Positions 1 through 7,787 of a DNA stretch of 13,292 bases are shown piece after piece (positions within the stretch are counted from its first letter, which is position 1; each line of letters starts with the position of its first letter). This DNA comes from Chromera velia. Taxonomy: Eukaryota > Sar > Chromeraceae. The notes beneath the pieces were generated by a model, which saw nothing but the letters and a program-made list of their open reading frames with translations, was not told the origin of the DNA and did not search any database. The stretch covers positions 28,647 to 41,938 of the forward strand of contig JAHBMJ010000717.1 of NCBI GenBank assembly GCA_018398765.1, written 5' to 3'. The translations under genes were made by a program, and so were the position numbers.

Positions 1-56
1 GCATTTCATTATATCGAAACTTCTACTCTGTTCCCTGTCCTCAATCGTTTGTGCAG

Positions 57-229
57 GCACAAACCGTCCGGGAGGAGTGCAACCAATCAGTGGAAGACCG
101 AGGCCCAGGAACAGTTCAGAGGTTACGTTTACAGAAGCACGGCAACCGCACCTGCGCACACTGGAGGTCCTGCAGGCATCCCCTCTCCCATGCGCACCAG
201 ACCCATTCCTCAAAATGAAGCCGGCATCG
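57..229 (+). CDS. Unidentified gene, exon a (first exon in window)
   Basis: Begins after TTTGTGCAG at 48-56, with G57 completing a codon, and stays open to a GTGCGT donor at 230 (phase 1 out). It encodes a basic/polar stretch starting HKPSGRSATNQ. An alternative 54-bp intron (GTTACG at 122 to GCAG at 175) would keep the frame; the unspliced form is simpler. Confidence 0.5.
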
Positions 230-719
230 GTGCGTAGGCATTCCTTCTTATCTTTGCTTTCCTGTCTCCACAAGCAACACCTGCCTGCATTCAACCGCAC
301 AGTCACTTACGGAGAGTCTAAACTAACCCTTCCTTCCGCCCACCTCCATGCGCACAGGTTACGCTCCCACTGTGCAGTCGAGGGTCGTGCAGGACCCCAG
401 GTACCCCTTTGCTGATGGATTGGAAATTTCCGGTGCGTGCGTCAGGGGGCGGGGGCCGGGGTCTGGTACTCCTCTTGACCATCCCACCGTCGAGTATCCG
501 TTTTTCCCTTCGTGTCCTTCTTCCTTCTCTCCCCTCTTTTTGTTTTGTTTCAACTGAGCGAACCTCTGTGACGCCAACAGTGTTCTATGGTTCTTGTCGG
601 CACGTGCCGGACTTCTTCCTTCTCCTGCACCTTTCCGTCCCGCAGTTCCGGCAGAGCGAATCACCAGCTCTGGATTGGAAGTGCCGGCACGTACACTGAA
701 GGTCCGTGTAAGTGTAAAA

Positions 720-752
<33 letters not shown>

Positions 753-1499
753 TGAGTGAGTGAGAGAGAGAGAGAGAGAGAGAGGGACAGCGTGTCAGTG
801 TGGATTCCTCTCTCTATTTCTGTTTGTGCCCTTCTCTCTGAATGTTGCGGGAACAGGGAACAGCATCCGAATCGAATCGTGCGACGATTTCTTCTCTTTT
901 ATTTTGGGGTGGGAGTGAATTCATCAGTAGTCATGAAAGCCCGCATTCTTCTTTGCCTGTCTGTGTCTTCCCTCCTCCCTTCCTGACTTCGCAGCCGAGG
1001 GTCCCTCTGTCGATCCGCCCCCCGTCCCCTCCCACAGGCCGTGCCCCCGCCCCCCCTCCTGCACCCACCAGACCGATGGAGCCCCCCCCCAGAGCGACAA
1101 CGGTGGCCCCTTCCCCGCCCCCCACGCAGACTGCCCCCCCCCCTGCAGTGGTGCCTTCGGGTTTTGGAGGGGACACGCCGGGATCGAAGGGGGGGGTGAA
1201 GAGAACCCGGGGGGGCGCTACTACTCAGCGGCCGGCAGGGGAGACACAGAGAGGGGGTGGGTGGGCGTACAAGGCCTGTAACGGGAAGACGTTTGTGGGT
1301 TTTGGCGATGACGTGGAAGTGAGGGGAGGGGGAGGACGGGAGATCCTGGTGGAGAAGGGAACCAGAAACCCAGTCAGTCAGTCAGTCAGTCAGTCAGTCA
1401 GTCAGTCAAACAGGCTGTCGGTTTCAAGGAGGCGAAAGAAGATGCAAAAAAGCACAAAAGGACACGCGCACAGACGCAGACGCATGGACATATGCAGAT

Positions 1500-1582
<83 letters not shown>

Positions 1583-3010
1583 CACGACTGCCCTTCTTTC
1601 CCGTCTGAATCTTTTTTGTAGCACGTCTCTTGCTTCTCTCCTTCCTTCCGTCCTACTGTGCTTTGTTCAACGCATCGTCGTCTGCCTTCAGTTTTCTTCA
1701 TCCTGTGCTACGGTGTGTCTCTTCTCCTGGCCGGAATCACTGCGAATCGCAAGCCTTTGTTTTGCTCAGCATGATGAGAATCCAAAAAGGAATAGCGATT
1801 TTCCTGATTTTTCGATCACTCTTCTCAGAAGTGAATGAATCATGCGACCATCCATCTTCACTCTCATTGTGCAGGTCAATTTCCGTCGTCCCTTTCGAAA
1901 TCATCAGGAGTGGCCAGTCGACAAGATGAATGCAGCAACGATCGCGGTGAGTTCGATTGGGCTGGGCTGCTTGTGCATTGCCGCTTCTCTGCCTCATACA
2001 AGGCGGGTGATAAAAAATGCCACATGGACAGTGGAGATCGAATTTTGACAGGACACGTGCGACAGGGGCTAGATCTGAATGGATCCCCCCGAAAGGAAAA
2101 AAGTACATGTCCGGGGATTGTTTTTCTTCGTTCGGGCCTGCCTTCCTTTCTTTCGTCTTCCGTGCGCCCCCCCATCAATGTGGCTTTTTCCCATCGATTC
2201 TTTGTTTGAATCATGCAATCGCTTTTCGACGAGTTTGGCCCACCGTGGTGTTCGGGGGGCTTTTTGATTCTTTTGCTTTTGCAAGTAAACACCTTTTGGC
2301 TGAGCTGAAGTTGCGTGAATGTTCGTGTTCGAAAGTTTGATCCCTGTCGTTAATTGCTATTTCAACATCGATCGACGATGCATGCAGAGAGTGGACCCTG
2401 ACGGCGTCATGGAAGGAGGCTACCCCCTTCCCCTCCCTTCAGAGGTCGCGAACAGAGGGAAAGGACGGTACTTTGCAACAACCACACACTTCTATCCGGT
2501 CGGTCTGGCAGTCTGTCTGCAAACAGAAGAAGAAGAAGGAAACTGTTGGCAAATCTGCTGCCTTATCGTTGTCTTTGTTCTCGTTCTTGTGCGTTTATGA
2601 GCAGGTAGATAGGCAGACACGTGTGCGTGTGTGTATCTGTACGCACGGAGAGTAACTAAACACGCTACTTCTCTTCATTCATTGTCCATTCTCTCCTTCC
2701 TTCATTTATCAACCCAATTTCTCCTTCCCTAATTTCTCTGCAGAGGCCCCAACCCAGGCAGGCCCCCGATCCTGTGCCGATCCGGATCCACGCAGGAGAA
2801 CCCTCTGTGAGGGGGGGGAACCTGGCAACGTTGGAGGACACGAGGGTGGTCTCTGGATGGCAGGACCCCTCTGCTCAGGAGGGGGGGGGGCGGAGGGCAG
2901 AGACGGCTGTGCAGACACCGAACGGGTTGGTCTGCACGGCAAACAGATTTTTGTGCTCTTACAAGAATTGCTGCTTGTCAGAGATTACTGTGAGGTGGTG
3001 GATTGATTGA
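57..3010 (+). CDS. 3' part of an unidentified multi-exon gene encoding a Pro/Gly-rich protein
   Basis: I do not recognise this protein. Seven exons chain with consistent intron phases: 57-229, 358-432, 646-707, 995-1372, 1875-1946, 2388-2444 and 2744 to the TGA at 3008-3010. The first two junctions are phase 1 and the rest phase 0. Donors are GTGCGT (230, 433), GTAAGT (708), GTCAGT (1373), GTGAGT (1947) and GTCGCG (2445, weak); acceptors are mostly GCAG. The gene starts left of the window. The product has a Pro/Ala/Thr-rich stretch followed by a Gly/Arg-rich stretch (both in the 995-1372 exon) and short polar exons; no membrane segment or catalytic motif was seen. The 3' end is uncertain. A possible GTGAGG donor at 2990 could splice to an acceptor at 3049 (exon 3050-3170) and then, via GTGCGT at 3171, to an acceptor at 3234, ending at TGA 3354-3356. 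Each exon is inferred from splice signals and open frame, not from homology. Confidence 0.55.
358..432 (+). CDS. Unidentified gene, exon b
   Basis: A 75-nt phase 1-1 exon between GCGCACAG and a GTGCGT donor. It reads GYAPTVQSRVVQDPRYPF and onward to GLEIS. The phase matches both neighbouring exons. Confidence 0.55.
646..707 (+). CDS. Unidentified gene, exon c
   Basis: A 62-nt exon after a pyrimidine tract ending CCGCAG (645), with a consensus GTAAGT donor at 708. It enters in phase 1 and leaves in phase 0, which exactly bridges exons b and d. It encodes PAERITSSGLEVPARTLKVR. A (TG)n run starts about 14 nt into the following intron. Confidence 0.55.
722..784 (+). repeat. (TG)n-(GTGA)n-(GA)n compound microsatellite
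   Basis: A TG run passes through GTGA units into a GA run. It lies in the 708-994 intron of the unidentified gene. Confidence 0.95.
995..1372 (+). CDS. Unidentified gene, exon d (Pro-rich then Gly/Arg-rich)
   Basis: Starts after GACTTCGCAG (994) and stays open in phase 0 for 126 codons to a GTCAGT donor at 1373. The first half is Pro/Ala/Thr-rich, the second Gly/Arg-rich, with a more ordinary segment reading WAYKACNGKTFVGFGDD. The donor is the first unit of a (GTCA)9 repeat. Several C and G homopolymers here are possible indel sites. Confidence 0.6.
1373..1408 (+). repeat. (GTCA)9 microsatellite starting at a 5' splice site
   Basis: Nine perfect GTCA units. The first unit supplies the GTCAGT donor of the preceding exon. 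Confidence 0.9.
1499..1582 (+). repeat. (CA)n-(CA)n-(GA)n compound microsatellite
   Basis: Two CA runs are separated by a short CGAGA interruption and followed by a GA run. It lies in the 1373-1874 intron; no exon was seen in the rest of that intron. Confidence 0.95.
1875..1946 (+). CDS. Unidentified gene, exon e
   Basis: A 72-nt phase 0-0 exon between CATTGTGCAG and a strong GTGAGT donor at 1947. It reads VNFRRPFRNHQEWPVDK and onward. No exon was seen in the next 441 bases. Confidence 0.55.
2388..2444 (+). CDS. Unidentified gene, exon f
   Basis: A 57-nt phase 0-0 exon after ATGCATGCAG with donor GTCGCG. It reads RVDPDGVMEGGYPLPLPSE. The donor is weak, so the end could differ. The intron 2445-2743 contains short simple repeats only. 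Confidence 0.45.
2744..3010 (+). CDS. Unidentified gene, exon g (possible terminal exon)
   Basis: Starts after TTTCTCTGCAG (2743) in phase 0 and is open to TGA 3008-3010. The first two thirds have ordinary composition, including the segment NLATLEDTRVVSGWQD. The final part is Cys- and Trp-rich and may be non-coding, so an internal donor (for example GTGAGG at 2990) is possible. A 10-base G run near 2880 is a possible sequencing-indel site. Confidence 0.45.
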   Translation, partial: RPQPRQAPDPVPIRIHAGEPSVRGGNLATLEDTRVVSGWQDPSAQEGGGRRAETAVQTPNGLVCTANRFLCSYKNCCLSEITVRWWID

Positions 3011-3234
3011 TCAAGATGCAAACACACGAGGTCTTTCATTTCCCTCCAGATTCGGCTGAAGAGAGGTGGAGTTGTTCTGTTTTTGTCTTCCTCTTTCTGG
3101 CGCTGTTTCTGTTTTGGAAAATACAAGTATCTGCAGTTTATCTGTCTCCTCGAGACGACAGAGAGAAATGGTGCGTCTGTCTCTCTGACTATCTCCCCCC
3201 CCCCTCCCTCTTCCCTCCCTTCCTTCCTCTGCAG

Positions 3235-3356
3235 CCCCCTGTCGGCAGCTGACTTGGAAGACAACAGAGAGGCCTGGAGGTCATCGCCCTACTCTACTCT
3301 GTACAATCCACAAACATACAAGTCAGCCGAACGGAAAAAGGAAAAGGCAGAGTTGA
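3235..3356 (+). other. Candidate alternative terminal exon of the unidentified gene
   Basis: A long pyrimidine tract ending CTGCAG at 3234 is a textbook acceptor. In one phase-consistent reading, via exon 3050-3170 with a GTGCGT donor at 3171, the frame ends at TGA 3354-3356. The translation has no recognisable features, so this is only a candidate. Confidence 0.25.
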
Positions 3357-3403
3357 AAAGTGTTCAGACAAGCGGAGACAGGCAGACCGAAAGACGGGTA
3401 CAC

Positions 3404-3434
<31 letters not shown>

Positions 3435-3569
3435 CAGGCAGGCAGAGAGAAAGACACACACGCAGACAGATAGATAGACAGACAGACAGACAGGCAGGCA
3501 GGCAGGCAGGCAGGCAGACCGAAAGACGGGCACATAGATAGATAGATAGATAGATAGATAGAAAGACAC

Positions 3570-3602
<33 letters not shown>

Positions 3603-3690
3603 CAGACAGACAGACAGGCAGGCAGACCGAAAGACGGGCACATAGATAGATAGACAGAAAGACACACACCCAGACAGACAGACATGCGGA
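3404..3690 (+). repeat. Compound GATA/GACA/GGCA tetranucleotide array with a recurring 18-bp block
   Basis: Blocks of (GATA)n, (GACA)n and (GGCA)n alternate. The 18-bp block GGCAGACCGAAAGACGGG recurs at 3381, 3523 and 3621, each time leading into an AGATAGATA run, which suggests higher-order duplication. All three minus-strand frames are long and open (Cys/Leu/Ser-rich) only because the repeat lacks stops. It lies in the gap between the unidentified gene and the possible minus-strand exon at 4069. Confidence 0.95.
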
Positions 3691-3949
3691 CGGAATGCCT
3701 TGCTCGCCTGAATGGGAAATTTGTGCAAGTACCTGGGTGGTTTCGTTCTCTTCTTCCTTCGTCCTTTCTTTCCTTCCGCCCTTCCTTTCTGGCTCAGTCC
3801 GCGTTGTCGTTATGTGGTGATGAAATGGAAAGCTGGCACCGTTGATATGAGAGAGAAAGGTTGGCATTCCCTCCGCTGCACTTTTTCAAGCCACCCTCTC
3901 TGGCAGTCTGTCTGAAAAGGAACGAAAAAGAGAGAACACCACGGCTGAC

Positions 3950-3968
3950 TGTCTGTCTGTCTGTCTGT
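3950..3968 (+). repeat. (TGTC)n microsatellite
   Basis: About five TGTC units. The surrounding 3691-4020 shows no exon I can defend, only a possible minus-strand CAG/GTACTT exon around 3754. Confidence 0.85.
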
Positions 3969-4024
3969 TTTCTTCACCTTCATGGCTGAACGATGAAGTC
4001 AAACAACGCGTGAACCAATCAACT

Positions 4025-4050
4025 AATCAATCAATCAATCAATCAATCAA
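4025..4050 (+). repeat. (AATC)n microsatellite
   Basis: Six to seven AATC units. On the minus strand this is (GATT)n, starting about 17 nt downstream of the GTGAGT donor of the possible exon ending at 4069. Confidence 0.9.
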
Positions 4051-4068
4051 ACGCGTACAGATACTCAC

Positions 4069-4308
4069 CTCCAGAGGCCACCAAGCGGATCCCGGCAGCG
4101 GGTCGCCCTTCACCTTCGCGTGGCAGCCGTGGCTTTCGAGTTGGGAGGCGCACAGGCTGGAGATTCGGGGGGCCCGATGACTGATTGAACCATTGTCTGC
4201 ATACGAAACGTTTTGAAATCCTCTGGGTTTCGTTGAAGAGCGAAAGGTTCTACCATGCAACAAGAAGGATCGAGGACAGATGCGGTGACATTCATGATAC
4301 TGATTCAT
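4069..4308 (-). CDS. Possible first exon of a minus-strand gene
   Basis: On the minus strand an ATG (4308-4306) opens 80 codons that end in phase 0 at a strong GTGAGT donor (4068-4063). The last residues read GDPLPGSAWWPLE. The region is GC-richer than the AT island to its right, which supports a gene boundary near 4310. A second overlapping frame starting at ATG 4295 is also open to about 4110 and could be the true one, with a weaker GTGAAG donor. No family was recognised. If real, the gene diverges from the rhomboid gene and shares its upstream region. Confidence 0.3.
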
Positions 4309-4319
4309 GACGCTGATGC

Positions 4320-4690
4320 TGGCAGTCGTATTTTAATTAGGCATACTAGTTAGATGTAAATAGATGTAAAAAAGTATTGAAATATAATAAAATATCAGTA
4401 TAAACTGGGGTTAGGTCATCCTGTAACGAATTAACCAACTATGATAAAAAATATAGATTCTATAAAATAAAAGAATTATTAAGATGATGTATTTAACTAT
4501 GATTTAACTACTAAGTAAACTATCGTAGTAGCTGCAGTAAAAAGTAAATGTTGAAAGATAATAAATCTTTTTGTGGTTTTCTTTATCAATGAATTCTGGA
4601 TCGTACAGTCTTAATTGGAAGTTAATCCTAGCTGCATGAGATTCCCGTTTCGATCATAATCAGATCATTTAAGATTCTTTTCATAGTCTA
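4320..4690. other. AT-rich intergenic island (left of the rhomboid gene)
   Basis: Markedly AT-rich sequence full of short A and T runs, with no long open frame and no tRNA-like cloverleaf. It separates the possible minus-strand exon from the rhomboid upstream region and may be a shared intergenic or promoter region. No defined promoter element was identified. Confidence 0.6.
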
Positions 4691-4838
4691 GTTCATAGTG
4701 TTCTCTTCTTCGTGGAAAAAAAGTTTGGGGGAGATCGAGATGGAAGACAGAAAAAGAGTCTTTTCATGCACATATACGCACAGAGAGAGTCAGTGTGAGA
4801 GTTGGCGCCATGCCGGGGCCTTTCATGGGGTACTGCGT

Positions 4839-4858
4839 GGGGCCCTTTTAAGGGCCCC
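4839..4858. promoter_or_regulatory. Perfect GC-rich inverted repeat upstream of the rhomboid gene
   Basis: GGGGCCCTT and AAGGGCCCC pair perfectly across a 2-base TT centre. It lies about 200 bases before the chosen rhomboid ATG, in the GC-rich stretch 4800-5059 that probably holds promoter and 5' UTR. Its function is unknown. Confidence 0.4.
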
Positions 4859-5059
4859 CGCCGCCCTCGTGCAGACACATCTAAGTGACATCTTTTCGCA
4901 CGCGAACTCTACGAGCTGGCTCAGTGCCCTCCGCGACCCTGCATCTCCACATTCATCCGACAGCCCCCTTGCTTTCCTCCGAACAAGAAGAGGTCGTTTG
5001 AAGTTGCCATTCGTGCGTTCGATCTGTCCGTGCAACAGTCTCTAAACTGCATTTGCAAC

Positions 5060-5401
5060 ATGTTCACTCTGTTGCGTTTGATGTCTTCAGGAGCTCGGAG
5101 AGCTCAGCCATCAGGAGGGGGAACGGGAATGGGAAGCATTCCTCTGGTGTGTAAGGCTCTCATCATCATCAACTGCATCTGCTTTGTGCTTCAACTTTTC
5201 CTTGGTGGTGGCATCTCTTTTGGCATTCTGCACAATGTCGGTAATGGAGGTTGGGCCATATCTCCTCTATCTGTTGAACAAGCGCTACAAGGAAAGCTGG
5301 GAACTTGGCAGAGCTTTCGGGCACTTATGGGCGTCTGGACCTTCAACTTTCTTCATGTTGGATTCCTTCACATCATCATGAACATGTCCTTTCTCCTTCA
5401 G
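5060..5401 (+). CDS. Rhomboid protease, exon 1
   Basis: Encodes residues 1-114: a short N-terminus, helix 1, the L1 region and most of helix 2 with HVGFLHIIMN. It ends in phase 0 at CAG before the GTCGGT donor at 5402. Joining to exon 2 gives the continuous sequence NMSFLLQIGGFLESKMGS, typical of the helix 2-3 junction in rhomboids. Confidence 0.85.
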
Positions 5402-7127
5402 GTCGGTCAGCTCCACAACAATCGTCTCATGCCGTCTCTTCCGATCAGTGCCCTTTTCTTGGCATACCGGCACATCAATGTCTTGGGTCTTTTGGTCCAT
5501 CTGCACCCTTATATGCGAATTTCTCAATTTGGCCGAAATGAGCGACTTTGCTTGTTGTTCACCGTGCAAAGGCGACAGGGTTACCTGTTTCCGCACTAGT
5601 CTTGCATGTGCTCTTTCGTTCCTGTCTTTCTGTGCTCCTGTGCTTTTTGCTGTGGCCCCTTCCGCCCTTTCTTGCTTCTTCCTTCCTTCCTTCCCTCCCT
5701 TCCTCCCTTCCCTCCCTTCCTTCCCTTCCTTCCTTCCCTCCCTTCCTTCCTCCCTCCATTCGTTCCTTCCTTCCTTTCTCTCTACTTCTCTCGCTCTGTG
5801 TTCCTTCCTTCCTTCCTTCCTTCCTTCCTTTCTTTCTCTCTCTCTCTCTCTCTTTTTTTTTCTTTGCTTCCTTCCTTCTTTTCGTCCTTCCGTCCGTCCT
5901 TCCTTCCTTCCTCCTTCTCTCTCTCCCCTCCGGCCGCCTTTCCGTCTCTTTCATTCTGTTCTGTTCAGTGCATCGGTCTTCAGAACGATTTGTGTACCGC
6001 CTCTTCGTCTGCGGCCTTACTCTCTCGCAGTCTCTCTGCCTCTGCCTGGTGCTTCTTTCTCTTCTCCGCCCTCGTTGCGTGGAATCTCTTTCTTCCGTTG
6101 GTGCTTCTTGTTCTGCGTTCTTTCATCATCAAAATTTCTTCTTCTCTGCGATCTCTTTTTCTGTCCTTGAATGCTGCAGATAGGGGGTTTTCTGGAGTCC
6201 AAGATGGGCTCTGCGGGGTTCTTTCTCCTGACCCTTCTTCTGATCCTGTTGGTGGGCCCCATGCAAATGGTGCAAGTGTGGGCCCTCCAGGCAGTAGGAA
6301 CTCTCCTACACTTCCCCCCTCTAGTTACCTGGGCAGCCAATTGGTCGGGTGTCGGTTTCTCTGCAGTTTTGTTTGGGTACGACATCATCTACATCCACTT
6401 TATGGATTCCCGGGGGACGGTTGACTGCTGCGGAATGGCAGTGCAGCAATGGATGACGCCCTTTTTGTATCTTGGGGCGCTGACGGTTTTGATGGGCGCG
6501 TCGTTCATGGGACACCTGGCGGGGATCATCATGGGGTATGTGTTTATGGTTCGTCAATTCAAGTGGCTGTACCGTCCTGCCGTCCTGCTTGACGAGAGTA
6601 TGTCGGGAGGGTGCTTGGCGGGTGTGTATCGGCGGGGTGACTTTAGGATGTGTCCCCAGTCGGTGTGGCTTCTGGACAGACCTGTGGAGGTGTTTCAATT
6701 TGTTTTTGGGTCCTGTTGCTGTTGTTCTGGGGGGTGGGTGAGTCGAATGATGGGGGGGTCTCGTGGGGGAGGGGAGCAGGGTGAGTTTGTTGACGATCAA
6801 GTAGAGATCCGTGAGGCATTGAGGGGAGGAGGTGACATTGAGATGCAGCCTTCGGGAGGCATGCCTTCTTTCAGTGCGCAAGAAAAGCCTTCTAGTGATT
6901 CGAAGTCTCAAGGGGACAGTCAGGACTCGGGGGAGAACGCTGTGCAGCCACAGGGGCAGCAGGGGCAGACAGCAGGGCCTGCTGCTGTCGGCGAGACGGC
7001 GAGCTTGATGGAAGCGTCTCGACAGAGTGTAAGCGAAAGTGCAAACGAGAGCAGGGGTGGGGTCCGTGGGGAGAATCCGATGGAAGCTCAGACTGTGGCT
7101 GAAAGCGAAAAAGATGAAAGCGGATAA
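5060..7127 (+). CDS. Rhomboid family intramembrane serine protease (two exons)
   Basis: Exons 5060-5401 and 6180-7127 join in phase 0 to give about 429 aa. Rhomboids cleave transmembrane helices of other membrane proteins within the bilayer. The predicted first helix is at residues 28-50. The second helix carries the family HxxxxHxxxN motif (H99, H104, N108). Later helices carry the catalytic serine in GVGFSAVLFG (S175, codon 6360-6362) and the catalytic histidine in MGHLAGIIMGY (H226, codon 6513-6515), followed by a GxxxG-type pattern. The GFSxVLF and HLAGI context resembles the RHBDD1/RHBDL4 (ER-type) branch, but this is inference. After about residue 245 comes a long soluble tail with a Cys cluster (293-296) and a Gly-, Gln-, Ser- and Glu-rich end. 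ATG 5060 is the first ATG of the open frame; 5081 and 5129 are alternatives, and an upstream exon joining at TCTTCAG (5090) cannot be excluded. Confidence 0.9.
5402..6179 (+). other. Rhomboid intron with a long pyrimidine tract
   Basis: A 778-bp intron from GTCGGT to TGAATGCTGCAG. From about 5676 to 5935 it is almost pure C/T (CCTT, CCCT, TTTC and CT units). The long Phe/Pro/Ser/Leu open frames here come from stop-free composition and are not genes. Confidence 0.85.
5676..5935 (+). repeat. Pyrimidine-rich (CCTT/CCCT/CT) low-complexity tract
   Basis: About 260 bases of nearly uninterrupted pyrimidines on the sense strand inside the rhomboid intron. Confidence 0.9.
6180..7127 (+). CDS. Rhomboid protease, exon 2
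   Basis: Encodes residues 115-429 and ends at TAA 7125-7127. It contains the catalytic Ser and His helices and the whole C-terminal tail. The tail has a short GSCCCCSGGW segment that could be lipid-modified or membrane-proximal (inference) and a polar Gln/Ser/Glu-rich end. Confidence 0.9.
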   Translation: MGGFLESKMGSAGFFLLTLLLILLVGPMQMVQVWALQAVGTLLHFPPLVTWAANWSGVGFSAVLFGYDIIYIHFMDSRGTVDCCGMAVQQWMTPFLYLGALTVLMGASFMGHLAGIIMGYVFMVRQFKWLYRPAVLLDESMSGGCLAGVYRRGDFRMCPQSVWLLDRPVEVFQFVFGSCCCCSGGWVSRMMGGSRGGGEQGEFVDDQVEIREALRGGGDIEMQPSGGMPSFSAQEKPSSDSKSQGDSQDSGENAVQPQGQQGQTAGPAAVGETASLMEASRQSVSESANESRGGVRGENPMEAQTVAESEKDESG

Positions 7128-7192
7128 GATGTGCAAAAACAACAAACAGGCCGGGACAGAAACTAATTAGTAGTTTCAGTTCATCATTGAAC

Positions 7193-7208
7193 TAACGTTC
7201 GAACGTTA
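7193..7208. repeat. 16-bp perfect palindrome
   Basis: TAACGTTCGAACGTTA equals its own reverse complement. It starts 66 bases after the rhomboid stop codon. It could be a 3' UTR hairpin or a protein-binding site; its function is unknown. Confidence 0.7.
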
Positions 7209-7550
7209 AGCCTTTGTTCTTCTGCATGCAAACATGTCTCCCGGCTGGGCAAAGCCTCCAATTCACTCAGTTTAGTATGTATTTGAATGATCACTGCATG
7301 CTTAAGCTTTGAATCTGAATTTATCATAAGACTGCTGAAGTAGAGACTGTATCAATTTGGAAGCTGATAATATAGGAATAAGTACTATGCTATCTGACTC
7401 CAAAGATAGCAAGAACGATGTATGATCAGAAGGTTTTTTACGTGAGACGAAGAAAGAAGAATTGTCAATCTAGGGTACTGCTTCAAGTCAATCAATCTAG
7501 ATCTAAAACGGCTGAAAAGATCAATCCATCGATTTTCGTGCTACAATTTC

Positions 7551-7787
7551 ATGGATGTGCAAACTTCCGGGGCCTCGGAATGTCTTGATCTGAAGTTGAT
7601 CGCCGTAGCCTCCGACCCGACGTCTTTAGTCCCGCGTGCCGCCTTCTATGCTTCGTGGGTCGGCGCCACCCTGCGCGCCGCCCTTTCTATCCTCAGAAGC
7701 TTTGCACATGCACCTGGAACTTGGGTCGGAAGACTTATACGCAGGGTTACAATTATTTTTTTAAAAAATTATAAAATTTATTACTAG
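7551..7787 (+). other. GC-richer patch with a short open frame in the AT-rich island
   Basis: ATG 7551 opens 78 codons. The first 63 or so (to about 7740) are GC-richer than the surroundings, with an Ala/Leu/Arg-rich translation; then the frame runs into AT-rich sequence. It could be a small gene, an exon or a fragment of a dispersed repeat. No family was recognised. Confidence 0.2.

Noticed and set aside
122-175. A 54-bp intron splitting the first exon of the unidentified gene
   Set aside because: It is possible (GTTACG to GCAG, frame kept), but the stretch is open and the donor weak, so the unspliced exon is simpler.
1038-1372. An acceptor at CCCACAG (1037) for the Pro-rich exon
   Set aside because: It would fit only if the 646-707 exon were skipped; using GCAG at 994 fits the phase left by that exon and its strong GTAAGT donor.
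1402-1701. Minus-strand open frames with Cys/Val/Ser/Leu runs
   Set aside because: Translations of CA/GA microsatellites.
3294-3867. Long minus-strand open frames rich in Cys, Leu and Ser
   Set aside because: They come from a stop-free tetranucleotide array (GATA/GACA/GGCA); all three frames are open, and the translation is a simple repeat.
4320-4690. tRNA or other structured RNA in the AT-rich island
   Set aside because: No cloverleaf arms or a conserved T-loop could be found by eye.
5448-6424. Long + strand open frames rich in Phe, Pro, Ser and Leu
   Set aside because: They lie in the rhomboid intron, whose C/T-only tract has no stops; the translation is low complexity, and the two flanking exons join cleanly without it.
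6321-7145. 274-codon minus-strand open frame
   Set aside because: Antisense shadow of rhomboid exon 2, which has clear catalytic motifs in the sense frame.
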